A DNA stretch of 30,921 nt from Cyanobacteria bacterium UBA11372 (GCA_003486675.1 DNGG01000276.1:1-30921), one strand, 5' to 3'; shown: positions 1 to 7,914, counted from the first letter of the stretch. The notes: generated by a model not told the origin, from the sequence alone. Made by a program: numbers and translations.

Positions 1-36
1 TTCCCTGCTAGCGTTGGGGGAGCCGGAGTCTTGAAG

Positions 37-59
37 CCCCTCCCCGAAGCGGGGAGGGG
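37..59. repeat. GC-rich palindrome downstream of the first LysR gene
   Basis: A perfect 9-bp stem, CCCCTCCCC at 37-45 and GGGGAGGGG at 51-59, encloses a GAAGC loop. A further TTGGGGAGGGG follows at 60-70. Similar C/G-rich palindromes are common dispersed repeats in cyanobacteria. No run of T follows on either strand, so I do not call it an intrinsic terminator, although it lies just beyond the 3' end of the minus-strand LysR gene. Confidence 0.6.
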
Positions 60-139
60 TTGGGGAGGGGCCAAACTCCGCAATTGATTGACCAACAAGA
101 TCGTTTATTTATGGGGATTCCCTTCTGCCTTCTGCTTCC

Positions 140-1063
140 TTAATGTTGGTCGATTAACCAAGGAGCTTGGGGCGTAACCTGTTGATACACAAACTCTACC
201 CAAGCGCGCAATTTGGGGGAAAGATGGCGATCGCTTGGATAAACTAAATACAAATCCCGCTCTGCCAACTGCCAATCAGCCAGCAATCTCACCAGCGTTC
301 CAGACTGAATTTCATCGATTGCTAAAGTGCTAGGCATAAACCCAATTCCACCTCCAGAAACCATCAATTGCTTGATAAATAGAAAATCATTCGCTCGCAG
401 ACGATTGGGAAGTTTGATTTCTACAATTTCCTTACCTCGCTTCAAACTCCAGGGAATAATTTCTAATAGATTGTCTGAAACAATGCTCAAACAAATATGT
501 TGGGTTAATTCTTGAGGATGGGTGGGTTCGGGATGAGTTGCCAGGTAAGTTGGACTGGCACAAATCCAGTAAGGAACCGCACCCAAACGATGGCTGACGA
601 GGGAAGAATCGGACGTGCCAGATCGAATCGCTGCATCGATACCTTTGGCGACCATATCTACATATTGATTCGTCAGCAATACTTCGACATTGATTTGCGG
701 GTATAGCCGCATAAATTCAGCAATCCAATGATGGAGAAACGTCACTCCAAACACAATCGATGCCGATAAACGCAACGTGCCGTAGGGAATGGCTTGCATT
801 TCCGCGATCGCTAAATTAGCCGCTTCTAAATCTTCCAACACTCGGACGCAGCGATCGAAGTAAAGTCGCCCGACTTCGGTCAAATTGACTTTGCGGGTGG
901 TGCGTTGCAGCAGGCGCACGCCGAGAGTGGCTTCGAGTTGGGCAATTTTGCGGCTGATGGTCGCTTTGGGGATGTCAAGGGCGCGCGATGCCCCAATGAA
1001 ACTCCCTGCCTGAACGACTTTGACAAAGATTGTAACTTCGTTGAGGTCGGCGAGCAAGGTCAT
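140..1063 (-). CDS. LysR family transcriptional regulator
   Basis: A 307-residue protein of normal LysR length. The N-terminal winged helix-turn-helix covers about residues 8-67, with the typical GSFIGASRALDIPKATISRK recognition region followed by LEATLGVRLLQRTTRKV. The remainder is the periplasmic-binding-like effector domain, with LYLVYPSDRHLSPKLRAWV near the C-terminus, as in the DmlR/YafC-like subgroup. The gene is transcribed away from the SDR/NTF2/MDR set starting at 1213, the standard arrangement for a LysR protein controlling its divergent neighbour. No clear Shine-Dalgarno precedes the ATG at 1063. The effector is unknown. The family call is secure; the regulated target is inferred from orientation and from an inverted repeat between the genes. 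Confidence 0.93.
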   Translation of the reverse strand: MTLLADLNEVTIFVKVVQAGSFIGASRALDIPKATISRKIAQLEATLGVRLLQRTTRKVNLTEVGRLYFDRCVRVLEDLEAANLAIAEMQAIPYGTLRLSASIVFGVTFLHHWIAEFMRLYPQINVEVLLTNQYVDMVAKGIDAAIRSGTSDSSLVSHRLGAVPYWICASPTYLATHPEPTHPQELTQHICLSIVSDNLLEIIPWSLKRGKEIVEIKLPNRLRANDFLFIKQLMVSGGGIGFMPSTLAIDEIQSGTLVRLLADWQLAERDLYLVYPSDRHLSPKLRAWVEFVYQQVTPQAPWLIDQH

Positions 1064-1145
1064 CGGTATTGTTCCATGAATGAGATAATCTGTTTCAATT
1101 TTACCGTCTAGTCAGCCAGTGGGATAATTGGTAAATTGGATTTAT

Positions 1146-1180
1146 CGGAACAAAGCGCCACAAAACAGACGATTGTTCCG
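1146..1180. promoter_or_regulatory. Candidate LysR operator in the divergent intergenic region
   Basis: CGGAACAA (1146-1153) and TTGTTCCG (1173-1180) form a perfect 8-bp inverted repeat with a 19-bp spacer. A third half-site, TTGTTCC, lies at 1069-1075 just upstream of the LysR start codon. Their position between divergent LysR and SDR genes fits a LysR recognition/activation site pair. Binding is inferred. Confidence 0.45.
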
Positions 1181-1212
1181 TTGAAGCAATAACAACTGTG
1201 AGGTTGCAGATC

Positions 1213-2025
1213 GTGGAACTGAAATTACAAGGAAAACGGGCATTAGTGACAGGTAGCAGCAGCGGAATTGGCGAAGCGATCGCAAAAACCTTGGCAAATG
1301 AAGGCGCAATTGTAGCGATTCACGGACGCAATGCCGAACGGGCGCAGCGAGTGGTTGATGAGATTCAAAAATCGGGTGGCAAAGCTGCGATCGCATTAGG
1401 CGATTTATCCACAATTGAAGGTTCTGCTGCTGTTATCGAACAAACTCTTAAAGCATTGGGCGGTATCGATATTTTGGTTAACAATGCTGGAGGTGCAGAT
1501 AATGGAATGTTGGATTGGAAAACAGCATCGCTAGAAGATTGGGAAAGTTCTTTTCAACAAAACTTTTTCTCAGCATTGCGATTGATTCAAGCAATAATTC
1601 CGCAGATGAGAACTCAAGGTTGGGGACGCATCATCAACATTGCTACAGGTTGGGCAACAAAACCCGATGCGGTAATGCCTCATTATGCTGCTGCCAAAGC
1701 TGCAATGGTCAATTCAACTGTTAGTTTGGCGAAAGAATTGTCAGGCACGGGAATCACAGTAAATACCGTTTCTCCAGGGCCAATTTTGACTCCCGCCTTA
1801 GAACAAGTCATGCGCGGTGTAGCCAAACAAAATGGTTGGGGAGACGATTGGGAACGAGATATCGAACCCAAAGTAATTACCCAGGTTGTACCGCTGTCAG
1901 TGAATCGCATCGGTCATGTCGATGATATTGCCAATGCTGTCACCTATCTTGCCAGTCCGCTAGCTGACTTTATTGATGGCGCAAACCTGCGAGTTGATGG
2001 GGGAAACATCGGCGCAATTAATTAA
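1213..2025 (+). CDS. SDR family NAD(P)-dependent oxidoreductase
   Basis: A classical short-chain dehydrogenase of 270 residues. The cofactor-binding TGSSSGIG lies at residues 13-20 and NNAG at 90-93; the catalytic YAAAK has Tyr158 and Lys162. PGP after the sixth strand and the C-terminal VDGGN are also typical. I chose the GTG at 1213 over an in-frame GTG at 1198 because GAGG at 1200-1203 sits 9 bases before it and the protein then begins MELKLQGKRALVTG, the usual SDR start. Position 145, where the active-site serine is expected 13 residues before Tyr158, is threonine (INIATG). It is followed by an NTF2-like gene and an MDR gene on the same strand, probably one transcript. The substrate cannot be read from sequence. 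Confidence 0.92.
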   Translation: MELKLQGKRALVTGSSSGIGEAIAKTLANEGAIVAIHGRNAERAQRVVDEIQKSGGKAAIALGDLSTIEGSAAVIEQTLKALGGIDILVNNAGGADNGMLDWKTASLEDWESSFQQNFFSALRLIQAIIPQMRTQGWGRIINIATGWATKPDAVMPHYAAAKAAMVNSTVSLAKELSGTGITVNTVSPGPILTPALEQVMRGVAKQNGWGDDWERDIEPKVITQVVPLSVNRIGHVDDIANAVTYLASPLADFIDGANLRVDGGNIGAIN

Positions 2026-2058
2026 CAAATGCTTTAGATAGACGCGAGGAAAGTTATT

Positions 2059-2586
2059 ATGAAAGTTACCCAACTACCTTTAGAAATTGTGCGATCGCAT
2101 GAAGCAAAACCGCTCGATGCTGCCGATACGATCGCAATTCACGAGTTAATCAATCGAGTTTTTCTAGCAGAAGATAGCCGCGATCGCGAAGCACTCCAGC
2201 AAACTGTTACCGAGGATTTCGTTCAAGAACATACAATATTCGGCAAATTGACGGGACGCGAAACCTTTGCAAGTTGGGTCATCGATAATCCTGAATTTTT
2301 TGACGGAATTCGCCACATGGCTGGTAATATTGTGGTGAGCGGCGATGGCATCGATCGCGCTCAAGCAGTCAGCTATATCTACGTATTCCAGCTATTCTCA
2401 GACATCTATGAAGCATCGAATATACCTCGAATTCTGGCACATGGAATCGTGCGCGATCGCTTAATCAAAGAAAACGGTCGCTGGAAAATCGCTCATCGAA
2501 TTTACGACCAATTTGCGGTTCAATCTGAAGTTGTACCCGATGCCAAAATTCGCGAACAAGCCAGTCAAGCGATCGACGCTAAATAG
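2059..2586 (+). CDS. NTF2-like / SnoaL-like domain protein
   Basis: A 175-residue protein with one NTF2/SnoaL-like cone fold over about residues 22-160. It has the initial helix IHELINRVFLAEDSRD, the TVTEDFVQEH segment, and the late strands ILAHGIVRDRLIKENGRWKIAHRIYDQF. The family covers small hydratases, isomerases, polyketide cyclases and ligand-binding subunits. GAGGAAAG at 2046-2053 provides a ribosome site for the ATG. It lies 33 bp after the SDR gene and 39 bp before the MDR gene, so the three are probably co-transcribed and may act on one metabolite. No catalytic assignment is possible. Confidence 0.85.
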   Translation: MKVTQLPLEIVRSHEAKPLDAADTIAIHELINRVFLAEDSRDREALQQTVTEDFVQEHTIFGKLTGRETFASWVIDNPEFFDGIRHMAGNIVVSGDGIDRAQAVSYIYVFQLFSDIYEASNIPRILAHGIVRDRLIKENGRWKIAHRIYDQFAVQSEVVPDAKIREQASQAIDAK

Positions 2587-2625
2587 AACTCTACAAACCA
2601 TCAAGAAACATTCAGGAGATTGATT

Positions 2626-3750
2626 ATGGAACGCACCACCAATGTCTATAAATTCCATCAATATGGAGGTCCCGAAGTCCTAAAATTAGAATCAATTCCG
2701 TTATCAGAACCGCGTGCGAATGAAGTTCTGGTGAGAGTGCAAGCAATGAGTCTCAATCGTGCCGATTTATTATGGATGGCAAATTCTTATATAGAAGTAC
2801 CGGAGTTACCTTCTCGCATTGGTTATGAAATTGCCGGGATTGTAGAAGCTGTGGGCGAAGATGTAACGGAATTTAAAGTAGGCGATCGCGTGAGTTCGAT
2901 TCCAGCATTTTCGATTAGCGATTATGCCAACTTTGGCGAAACAGCAATTCTCCCCGCACGCGGTTTAATGAAAACTCCCGAACCATTTAACTCGGCTAAA
3001 GGTGCGAGTTTTGCATTTTCTTATTTTACGGGTTATTTCGCTTTGCTGGAATTGGGTAAATTGCAGCCTTATCAAACAGTGCTGATTACAGCCGCAACTA
3101 GCACGACGGGATTGGCTGCGATCGCGATCGCCAAAAAAATCGGTGCTAAAATTATCGCCACAACTCGCACGAGTAAAAAACGAGATGTTTTGTTAAATGC
3201 AGGTGCAGATTATGCGATCGCCACAGAAGAGGAAGATTTAGTCGCGCGGGTGATGGCAATTACCAACGGACAAGGTGCTGATGTTGTTTACGATGCCGTC
3301 GCGGGCGGATTGAGCGACAAACTGGTGCAAGCGACAAAAGTTCAAGGACATTGGATTGTCTACGGTTTGCTCGATACCGAAAATTTAGGCGCATTTCCTT
3401 GGTTAACCATGTTCGTTAAAACGGTCAACTTTTACTTATACAAAGTGTTTGATTTTACGGGAAATCGCCACCTGAATTTACCGGGGGATGAAGCTGCATT
3501 TACTCGCGCCAAAGCGTTTATTGCCGCAGGTTTAGCCAAACGCAGCCTGCGAGATTGCGATCTTTTTATCGCAATAGGTACTTCTGGAACTGTCTCGCCA
3601 GCATCTTCATTTGTGCGCTCGGCAGATTATGCTGGAGCTAGAACGATTCTAATCAATTTAGAGCCAATGGAGCCGAAAAATCCTTACTTTAAAGAGGAGT
3701 ATTTAGGATGCGCTGAAGAGATTGTGCCTCTTTTATTTGGTGAGATGTAA
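2626..3750 (+). CDS. Zinc-independent MDR oxidoreductase fused to a sirtuin C-terminus
   Basis: Residues 1 to about 300 form a medium-chain dehydrogenase/quinone-reductase-like protein: GroES-like part with GYEIAGIVEAVG and VGDRV, then a Rossmann part. The reductase C-terminus is missing. Instead, residues from about 305 to 374 match the end of NAD-dependent sirtuin deacylases: CDLFIAIGTSGTVSPASSFV, ILINLEP, and the final YLGCAEEIVPLLFG. The sirtuin tail lacks the catalytic His region and the zinc cysteines, so deacylase activity is not expected. The fusion is in frame and ends at a natural sirtuin-type stop; the junction lies near 3530-3556. I start at the ATG at 2626 because AGGAG at 2614-2618 is 7 bases upstream. 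Whether the chimera folds and works is unknown. Confidence 0.88.
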   Translation: MERTTNVYKFHQYGGPEVLKLESIPLSEPRANEVLVRVQAMSLNRADLLWMANSYIEVPELPSRIGYEIAGIVEAVGEDVTEFKVGDRVSSIPAFSISDYANFGETAILPARGLMKTPEPFNSAKGASFAFSYFTGYFALLELGKLQPYQTVLITAATSTTGLAAIAIAKKIGAKIIATTRTSKKRDVLLNAGADYAIATEEEDLVARVMAITNGQGADVVYDAVAGGLSDKLVQATKVQGHWIVYGLLDTENLGAFPWLTMFVKTVNFYLYKVFDFTGNRHLNLPGDEAAFTRAKAFIAAGLAKRSLRDCDLFIAIGTSGTVSPASSFVRSADYAGARTILINLEPMEPKNPYFKEEYLGCAEEIVPLLFGEM

Positions 3751-3865
3751 CAACCCCTACAGGCAGGCAGAATGCCCACCCCACAAGAATTGAATTATTG
3801 GAGAGGTTTAATTAGGTTAGTTTAGTTATTAATGGTGCGATCGCCTGCATTTTTACTTAAATTAT

Positions 3866-4642
3866 ATGACCGAACCTTTTCGCCTTTTGTTACCTAAAGC
3901 TGAACTTCGCCCGATTGTGGCGAATATCCCTCATAGCGGTTTAGCCGTACCAGATGAGATTGCAGAAATGCTCAACCCAGATTACCAAAACTTTCTTCCC
4001 AATCAGGATTGGTATCTCGATAAGCTGTACGATTTTCTCCCCAATCTCGGAATTACAGTTTTACAAGCTGTGTTCAGTCGTTATGTTGTAGACCTCAATC
4101 GTTCCGCTAAAGAGCCGTTATTTGGTAGTTTTTGGCGATCGCCGATTCCTGAGAAAACAGCGTTTGATGCCCCACTCTACCGAATCTCTCCATCCCAAGA
4201 GCAAATCGAATGGCGAATTAATCAGTTTTATCATCCATACCATCAGCAACTAGAAAGGCTTCTAAATCAGATAATTGACCAATTTGGTAGAGTTTACTTG
4301 TTAGACCTACACAGTTTTATGGGGCCAATTGTTGATGATGTTTGCTTGGGAAATGTCAATGGGCGAAGTTGTTTCGAGTTTTTGATTTCTACAGTTGAGT
4401 CTGCATTTTCAGCCAAAGGTTATCAAGTCGTTCGTAACAAAGTTTTTAACGGCGGGTATATTACGCGACATTACGGGCAGATGCCCCAAGTTGAGGCTTT
4501 ACAGATTGAGATTCGGTACCCGATATACTTAAATCCAACACAACTCGATCGCGATGTTGTTCCCGATTGGAATGTGGTGGAGTTCGAGCAGGCAAAGGCG
4601 AACTTTGAGGCGATATTTAGTGCGATCGCTCAATCTGTTTGA
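3866..4642 (+). CDS. N-formylglutamate amidohydrolase family protein
   Basis: A 258-residue protein of the N-formylglutamate amidohydrolase (deformylase) family. The family hydrolyses N-formyl-L-glutamate to formate and glutamate, classically at the end of a histidine-degradation branch, although many members have other substrates. Visible family motifs: ANIPHSG (residues 19-25), YVVDLNR (73-79), LLDLHSFMG (145-153), RHYG (201-204) and QIEIRYP (213-219). The gene overlaps the 3' end of the convergent Lrp/AsnC gene by 13 bp. No other hut genes are nearby, so a role in histidine use is not supported by context. The last 43 or so codons recur as a fragment at 7382. Confidence 0.88.
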   Translation: MTEPFRLLLPKAELRPIVANIPHSGLAVPDEIAEMLNPDYQNFLPNQDWYLDKLYDFLPNLGITVLQAVFSRYVVDLNRSAKEPLFGSFWRSPIPEKTAFDAPLYRISPSQEQIEWRINQFYHPYHQQLERLLNQIIDQFGRVYLLDLHSFMGPIVDDVCLGNVNGRSCFEFLISTVESAFSAKGYQVVRNKVFNGGYITRHYGQMPQVEALQIEIRYPIYLNPTQLDRDVVPDWNVVEFEQAKANFEAIFSAIAQSV

Positions 4643-5115
4643 GGGACTTTTGAGAAGATTGCATCGCTGATGGTGCGTCTAGCCACCGGAACAGATAACA
4701 CTACCGATGTGGTCACTGTAGCATAAGGAATAAAACGATCGACCAGTTGTTCCAAGTGATTAACGGATGTAACAACGACCTTCACTAAATAATGATCGCT
4801 GCCTGTGACGCGATAGCAGGCTTCCACCTCTGGAGACTCTTGAATCAGTAAGCGAATTTCATCGCATCGATGTCCAAAGGATTTGATGCTAATGAATGCA
4901 GCGATCGCTAATCCCAATTTTTCTAGGTTTAATTCTGCCCGATAGCGAGCAATAATCCCTGCTTCCTCCAAGCGACGCACTCGTTCTGCTACGGCTGGTG
5001 AGGATAGCCCAACCCGCTGCCCTAATTCTTTAAATGGAATGCGGGCATCCTCTTGCAAAATGGCGAGAATCTGCCAACTGGTTTCATCTAGCGGTTTATC
5101 AGGATGGAAATTCAT
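4630..5115 (-). CDS. Lrp/AsnC family transcriptional regulator
   Basis: A 161-residue protein of normal family length. It begins LDETSWQILAILQEDARIPFKELGQRVG, with the recognition helix in LSSPAVAERVRRLEEAGII (about residues 37-55). A ferredoxin-like effector (RAM) domain follows at about 68-150, with KVVVTSVNHLEQLVDRF. Members form octamers and usually sense amino acids. It is divergent from the dioxygenase gene at 5257 and overlaps the formylglutamate gene tail to tail, so the dioxygenase promoter is the most likely target. Confidence 0.92.
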   Translation of the reverse strand: MNFHPDKPLDETSWQILAILQEDARIPFKELGQRVGLSSPAVAERVRRLEEAGIIARYRAELNLEKLGLAIAAFISIKSFGHRCDEIRLLIQESPEVEACYRVTGSDHYLVKVVVTSVNHLEQLVDRFIPYATVTTSVVLSVPVARRTISDAIFSKVPQTD

Positions 5116-5131
5116 AATTTCTGAACTTGTT

Positions 5132-5210
5132 AAGGTAAAAGCTGGAAAATACCTTTTTATTTTAGGCTCTATCGCTAAATTGCCTGTTTTTATCTATTTA
5201 TTTAGGCAAT
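5132..5210. promoter_or_regulatory. Two inverted repeats between the Lrp and TauD-like genes
   Basis: AAGGTA (5132-5137) pairs with TACCTT (5150-5155), and ATTGCCT (5179-5185) pairs with AGGCAAT (5204-5210). Both lie in the A/T-rich 141-bp divergent region between the Lrp/AsnC and dioxygenase starts, where Lrp-type regulators bind multiple sites. A TAATAT at 5217-5222 could serve as a -10 element for the dioxygenase. These are candidates seen by eye. Confidence 0.35.
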
Positions 5211-5256
5211 ATAGCTTAATATACTGGTAGCATTGAAAAATTGGAACTATCCATCA

Positions 5257-6027
5257 ATGCCGACCCAAACTGAAATTTCGATCCGCCCGCTGACCTCATT
5301 TTTAGGAGCTGAGATTCAGGGGATTGATGTGTCAATGGCACTCTCAACAGATACTCTGACCTGTTTGAATGATGCATTGATCGAGCATCAGCTCGTTGTG
5401 TTGCGAAATCAAACCTTAACTGTCGAACAACAGATCGCCTTTAGTAGCAATTTCGGCAAATTAGAGCAATTTAATCCTCATCCTAATTACTACAAGTATC
5501 CCGAAATCTTTCCAGTATCCAATCGGGAAGAGGAAGGCTATTTAAATGTAGGACACTACTGGCATCATGACGGCTCATTTCTAGAAACACCAACCTATTT
5601 ATCGCTGTTCTATTTTCTAAAAGCACCGCTGAAAGGAGGAGATTTTTTATTCACTAATACGTATCTGGCTTATGAAACGCTGCCAGAAAAACTCAAGCAA
5701 CAGGTGGAATCGCTAGAAACGATTCATCGCAATGGCGTAGTGCATTCGCTTGTGCGATCGCATCCCATCACGGGACGTAAAGCACTCTATATCAACATGG
5801 GATTGACAGCGGGCATTGTAGGATTTTCCCATCAGAAAAGTGTCTGGTTGATTCGGGATTTGAATAATCATCTGAATCGCCCGGAATTCATCTATCGCCA
5901 CAAGCTGCTAGTGGGAGATTTAATCATTTGCGATAATGCCTCTGTAGCTCATTTTGCTACCTATGCAGACCCACAATACCATCAGCTACAGCGCCGAACT
6001 ACTATTTGTGGAACTGTCCGGTTTTAA
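5257..6027 (+). CDS. TauD/TfdA family Fe(II)/2-oxoglutarate dioxygenase
   Basis: A 256-residue TauD/TfdA-type dioxygenase. Enzymes of this family couple 2-oxoglutarate decarboxylation to hydroxylation of a small acid substrate such as a sulfonate, a phenoxyacetate or an amino acid. The iron ligands are visible as YWHHDGS (His103 and Asp105) and SVAHFA (His232); the 2-oxoglutarate arginine is in QRRTTICG (246-247). The N-terminus FLGAEIQGIDVS and HQLVVLRNQ are also family hallmarks. I prefer the ATG at 5257; an in-frame TTG at 5233 would add eight unconserved residues. No taurine transport genes are present, so the name tauD is not justified. Probably regulated by the divergent Lrp/AsnC protein. 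Confidence 0.9.
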   Translation: MPTQTEISIRPLTSFLGAEIQGIDVSMALSTDTLTCLNDALIEHQLVVLRNQTLTVEQQIAFSSNFGKLEQFNPHPNYYKYPEIFPVSNREEEGYLNVGHYWHHDGSFLETPTYLSLFYFLKAPLKGGDFLFTNTYLAYETLPEKLKQQVESLETIHRNGVVHSLVRSHPITGRKALYINMGLTAGIVGFSHQKSVWLIRDLNNHLNRPEFIYRHKLLVGDLIICDNASVAHFATYADPQYHQLQRRTTICGTVRF

Positions 6028-6106
6028 GAATTGATATATCTCGAGCTTCCATTCCTCAGCAAACATCGCTGATGAGTTTAAACTGATTTGAATTTAGCGC
6101 TGGTTT

Positions 6107-6122
6107 GTTGGCGATCGCCAAC
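6107..6122. repeat. 16-bp palindrome containing HIP1
   Basis: GTTGGCGATCGCCAAC is a perfect 16-bp palindrome built on the cyanobacterial HIP1 core GCGATCGC. It lies in the leader of the alkene reductase gene. HIP1 is dispersed throughout the window, so no specific role is claimed. Confidence 0.6.
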
Positions 6123-6155
6123 ACACTTTTAGCTTTAGAAATGAGGATAAAATCG

Positions 6156-7259
6156 ATGAACAAACTCAAATTACTTTCTCCAGCCATTCTCGGCGATCTA
6201 GAACTGCCCAATCGCACGATTATGGCACCGCTAACCCGCTGCCGTGCAGGCGATGGATACATTCCTCAACCCATGAATGCAGTTTACTACGCTCAAAGAT
6301 CGTCGGCTGGACTAATTATCAGCGAAGCAACCCAAGTTGCTCGAAACGGCATTGGCTACCCCAACACTCCTGGTATTTACACTCCAGAACAAATAGAAGG
6401 TTGGAAGCAAGTTACTGATGCCGTCCACGATCGAGATGGACGCATTTTTATCCAACTCTGGCACGCCGGACGAGTTGCTCATCCCTCACTTCTGCCAGCA
6501 GATGAAGTCCCGATTGCGCCTAGCGCGATCGCTGCGAACTGTCTGGCAGATACCGCCGAGGGGCAGCAACCCCATGTTACGCCCAGAGCCTTAGCATTGG
6601 CAGAAATTCCAGGAATTGTAGAGCAGTTCTGGCAAGGGGCAAAAAATGCGATCGCCGCTGGATTTGATGGAGTTGAAATTCATAGCGCCAACGGATATCT
6701 ACTCGATCAATTTTTGCAAGATAACTCTAATCAGAGATTGGATAGCTATGGTGGTTCTATCCAAAATCGGGCACGCTTACTCCTAGAAGTTATGCAAGCA
6801 GTAGTTGAAGTTTGGGGACAAGGAAAAGTCGGTGTTCGATTATCACCCAGTAGTTATTTTAATGATATGAAGGACTCAAATCCAACCGCGACTTTTAGCT
6901 ATGTTGCTGATGCGCTAAACCAGTTTGGCTTAGCTTATCTCCATGTCATTGAGCCGCGCATTCAAGGAAATGTAACAATTGCAGATGATGGTTTGGGGTT
7001 AGGTGTATCATTTTTCCGCAAACTCTTCAAGGGTGCAATTATCGCAGCCGGGGGGTATAGCCGCGAAACGGGTGAAGCAGTTTTGCAGAAGAATCATGCT
7101 GACTTTGTTGCTTATGGTCGTCTATTTCTAGCTAACCCAGATTTACCAAAACGCTTTGCACTTAATGCACCCCTCAATCGCTACGATCGAGCCACATTTT
7201 ACAGCAGTGGCGAACGAGGATATACAGATTACCCATCCCTGGACTTAATTCATTATTAA
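6156..7259 (+). CDS. Old Yellow Enzyme family alkene reductase
   Basis: A 367-residue FMN-dependent ene-reductase. It reduces activated C=C bonds of enals, enones or nitro compounds with NAD(P)H. Evidence: the N-terminal PNRTIMAPLTRCRAGDG with the flavin-tuning Thr27, FIQLWHAGR (98-106), and the substrate pair His176/Asn179 plus proton-donor Tyr181 in EIHSANGYLLDQFLQD. The loop YGGSIQNRAR and the phosphate-binding GGYS and YGRLFLANPDL follow. Length is typical. GAGGA at 6143-6147 sits 8 bases before the chosen ATG; an upstream TTG at 6105 has no such support. It stands alone on this strand and fits the neighbouring redox theme. Confidence 0.94.
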   Translation: MNKLKLLSPAILGDLELPNRTIMAPLTRCRAGDGYIPQPMNAVYYAQRSSAGLIISEATQVARNGIGYPNTPGIYTPEQIEGWKQVTDAVHDRDGRIFIQLWHAGRVAHPSLLPADEVPIAPSAIAANCLADTAEGQQPHVTPRALALAEIPGIVEQFWQGAKNAIAAGFDGVEIHSANGYLLDQFLQDNSNQRLDSYGGSIQNRARLLLEVMQAVVEVWGQGKVGVRLSPSSYFNDMKDSNPTATFSYVADALNQFGLAYLHVIEPRIQGNVTIADDGLGLGVSFFRKLFKGAIIAAGGYSRETGEAVLQKNHADFVAYGRLFLANPDLPKRFALNAPLNRYDRATFYSSGERGYTDYPSLDLIHY

Positions 7260-7381
7260 ATATTTGCAGATTATTTCAGCTCGCTCATCTCATCCAAATG
7301 TCAGTCTTGCATAACAATACTCTACAAAATCTGAAGATCCAAAATCTCCCTGTTGTGCAAGCCAATCATAAATAAGAATGC

Positions 7382-7528
7382 CAGATTGAAATTCGATACC
7401 CTACATACTTAAGCTTAACCCAACTCGATCGAGACTATGTTTCCGATTGGAATGTGGCGGAGTTCGAGCAGGCAAAGGCGAACTTTGAGGCGATATTTAG
7501 TGCGATCGCAGCTGACTCGCTTGATTAA
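7382..7528 (+). pseudogene. Duplicated 3' fragment of the formylglutamate amidohydrolase gene
   Basis: This stretch matches 4502-4632 base for base at a constant offset of 2880 bp with few substitutions; 7445-7509 is nearly identical to its counterpart. It translates from QIEIRYPTYL through DWNVAEFEQAKANFEAIF and ends at TAA 7526-7528, corresponding to about residue 213 to the end of the 258-residue protein. An in-frame stop at 7373-7375 blocks any longer reading. It is a fragment left by a partial duplication, with no start of its own. Confidence 0.85.
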
Positions 7529-7607
7529 GCTTTCATCTATCTCTGTCCTTCTTCAGTGTATTCCACCAAGTCGCAAACCCCTATAGTCGTTAAAGATCGG
7601 CAATACA

Positions 7608-7847
7608 ATGGCGGAGTCAGCGATTCCCTACCGACACTACGAACCCAGTCTGCTCGAACCCGTTTATCCTCAGCGGACTCGAAATTTAGAAGACTTGGCA
7701 GTTTTACTGACATCGAAAGCGGCGCAATTGACTCGCGGATTGCATCCGATCGTCTTGCGATCGCTCGGTACTTTAGTGCGATCGATGAATTGCTATTACA
7801 GCAACCTAATTGAAGCTTATACTGAAATAATCTACCTAACCAACTAA
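7608..7847 (+). pseudogene. N-terminal stub of a Fic family protein
   Basis: A 79-codon remnant. Residues 1-69 (AESAIPYRHYEPSLLEPVY, then TSKAAQLTRGLHPIVLRSLG, then SMNCYYSNLIE) match the N-terminus of Fic proteins, up to the (S/T)xxxE inhibitory helix (Ser65, Glu69). It then diverges to YTEIIYLTN and stops. The catalytic HPFxxGNGR motif is absent, so no AMP-transfer activity is possible. The DNA is highly similar to 24103-24270, the start of a second broken Fic gene. If expressed, it would be only the inhibitory leader. I consider it debris. Confidence 0.75.
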
Positions 7848-7914
7848 ATCAGGACATTAGGTAGAAATATAGCCTTCTTGTTTAAACGATATTCGGAGTG
7901 TAGGGTGAAAAATC

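Noticed and set aside
37..59. GC-rich hairpin as intrinsic terminator of the LysR gene
   Set aside because: No U-tract follows on the relevant strand, and the sequence looks like a dispersed repeat.
5257..6027. Taurine dioxygenase TauD
   Set aside because: Only family-level residues are visible and no sulfonate transport genes are present, so no gene symbol was assigned.
6107..6122. Specific operator of the alkene reductase
   Set aside because: The palindrome is built on HIP1, which is frequent everywhere in the window, so symmetry alone is no evidence of regulation.
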